Source of the DNA: Bacteroidota bacterium
GTDB lineage: Bacteria; CLD3; SB21
NCBI GenBank assembly: GCA_020438245.1
Contig: JAGQUY010000019.1
Span: 1-5,926 of the forward strand
DNA: 5,926 nucleotides
Reading direction: 5' to 3'
Both the position numbers and the translations under genes were made by a program. The first letter of the stretch is position 1. Every line of letters begins with the position of its first letter. Shown piece by piece: positions 4,928-5,926 of the stretch. The notes beneath the pieces were generated by a model. It was not told where the DNA came from and ran no database searches. It saw only the letters and a list, made by a program, of their open reading frames with translations.

Positions 4928-5926
4928 TAACGCGTCAAGTCGTTGAAGGTGACATAGGCAATGAAGGTCAGCAAAAGGGCCATACCGACCTGTTGAGCAT
5001 ACAGTTTAAATTTGACAGATAACGGTCTTCGAATAATCCCTTCCACCATAAGCATCAAGAAGTGACCGCCGTCGAGTGCCGGTATCGGAAAAAGATTAAA
5101 TACTGCAAGACTTATGCTGAGCAGGGCCATAAATCCGAGAATACCTTCCCATCCTTGTTGTTTCTTAACCTGGCCGGTCATTTTTACGATGGCTACGGGT
5201 CCCCCCATCGTTTCTCTGAAAGATACTTCTCCGGTGAAGATCTGTTTGAGATTGGTAAGAATGAGTCTTGTTACAAAAAAAGTATTGGCCAGGCCGTACC
5301 CGGCTGCATCAGCAAGGCTTGCCTCTTTGACAAAATCCGGGTGTACCGGAGCGGCGATACCAATTTGACCGATGTCCTGAATACCTTCGCTTGTCTGGGT
5401 CCTAAGTCGAAGTGGAGTAATTTCTGCTTTCATATCCACTTCCCCCCTGACCCATTCAACCATTATGGGGCTTCCAGGCTTGGCTTTCACGATATCGACT
5501 ATCTCCCGCCAGTCGGTCACTTCTCTTCCGTCAATTCGGACAATACGGTCTCCGGCCAGAAGTCCCGCGGCGGAGGCTGGACTCCCCTCATTAACACCGC
5601 TGATTTGAGTGCCCAACTTGTATTCATTGAATTTGTCAACATCGGGCACGCCTTGGCGCAATGCGATTGTAAAGTAAATCAAAACGGCCAATACAAAATT
5701 AAAGATGATACCGCCGAGTATAGCGACCGTTCTCTGCCAGATTGGTTTGGCGCGGTATTCCCAGGGCATGGGTGGCCCTTCTTTCATGCTTTCCGCATCA
5801 AAACTTTCATCGATCATGCCATTTATTTTGCAATATCCGCCCAGAGGCAACCAAGAGACGCAATAGTCGGTTTTGTACTTTTCTTTGAATATTTGGTCGT
5901 CCTCAATTTCCTGATACTTCAACAAG
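4927..5926 (-). CDS. rseP: RIP zinc metalloprotease RseP (site-2 protease family), N-terminus outside the window
   Basis: Inner-membrane intramembrane protease of the site-2 protease family; in other bacteria it cleaves anti-sigma factors such as RseA and cleared signal peptides. The frame is open to the window edge, and the first visible codons (TTG TTG AAG) are internal, not a start. The HExxH zinc motif and first membrane segment therefore lie upstream and cannot be checked. About 332 residues are visible. They include WLPLGGYCKI (25-34), the GMIDES segment (36-41), a membrane segment at about 68-88 (GGIIFN), one PDZ domain at about 103-178 with GDRIVRIDG, the second zinc-site motif NLFPIPALDGGH (277-288, within a membrane segment at about 262-285) whose Asp285 should bind zinc, and a last membrane segment at about 312-328. 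One PDZ domain, not the two of E. coli RseP, is common in Bacteroidota and Gram-positive homologues. Its TAA stop shares a base with the serB ATG. Upstream neighbours such as dxr cannot be seen. Confidence 0.96.
   Translation of the reverse strand, partial: LLKYQEIEDDQIFKEKYKTDYCVSWLPLGGYCKINGMIDESFDAESMKEGPPMPWEYRAKPIWQRTVAILGGIIFNFVLAVLIYFTIALRQGVPDVDKFNEYKLGTQISGVNEGSPASAAGLLAGDRIVRIDGREVTDWREIVDIVKAKPGSPIMVEWVRGEVDMKAEITPLRLRTQTSEGIQDIGQIGIAAPVHPDFVKEASLADAAGYGLANTFFVTRLILTNLKQIFTGEVSFRETMGGPVAIVKMTGQVKKQQGWEGILGFMALLSISLAVFNLFPIPALDGGHFLMLMVEGIIRRPLSVKFKLYAQQVGMALLLTFIAYVTFNDLTR

Noticed and set aside
5923..5925. TTG at the window edge as a start codon for rseP
   Set aside because: The frame stays open to the edge, and the family needs the HExxH membrane segment upstream, so this codon is internal.
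1..5926. Mobile elements, CRISPR arrays, tRNA or other RNA genes, phage genes or defence genes
   Set aside because: I saw no transposase or integrase-like translations, no regularly spaced repeats and no tRNA-like folds. Coding sequence fills almost the whole window.

Overview
The window is a compact bacterial chromosome segment with seven protein-coding genes, all on the minus strand. It reads from high to low coordinates: rseP (5' part cut off by the window edge), a serB-type phosphoserine phosphatase, a secreted CsgG/FlgO-TPR protein, tgt, a single-domain rhodanese, an unrecognised 292-residue protein, and def (3' part cut off). I see no RNA genes, mobile elements, CRISPR arrays or integration sites. 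No gene-free stretch exceeds 61 bases.

The organism looks like a Gram-negative bacterium, because it has an RseP-type intramembrane protease and an exported CsgG/FlgO-like protein. Several details resemble Bacteroidota and the wider FCB superphylum as I remember them: the RseP segment with a GMIDES motif followed by PWEYRAKP, the Tgt N-terminus with ARAGL and ETPIFMPVGT, and the near absence of Shine-Dalgarno sequences. This is inference from recalled family patterns. An uncultured FCB-related lineage is plausible, but the window does not fix the phylum.

Layout: the upstream block (rseP, serB, CsgG-TPR) is tightly coupled. rseP and serB share one base (TAATG), and serB and the TPR gene overlap by four bases (ATGA). 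A 61-base gap without an obvious terminator then leads to the downstream block: tgt (TTG start), a rhodanese gene overlapping the tgt end by 14 bases, the 292-residue gene starting directly after the rhodanese stop codon, and def 31 bases further on. All seven could sit on one transcript, or tgt could have its own promoter in the 61-base gap.

The gene roles do not form one pathway. The first block combines membrane proteolysis (RseP), serine biosynthesis (SerB) and an envelope scaffold protein (CsgG-TPR). The second combines tRNA queuosine modification (Tgt), sulfur transfer (rhodanese) and N-terminal protein maturation (Def). This is mostly an ordinary housekeeping region, and I found no convincing new multi-gene system. 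The points that deserve a second look are the orphan 292-residue protein, the CsgG-TPR protein with its internally duplicated C-terminal module, and how translation starts in genes that lack Shine-Dalgarno sequences.
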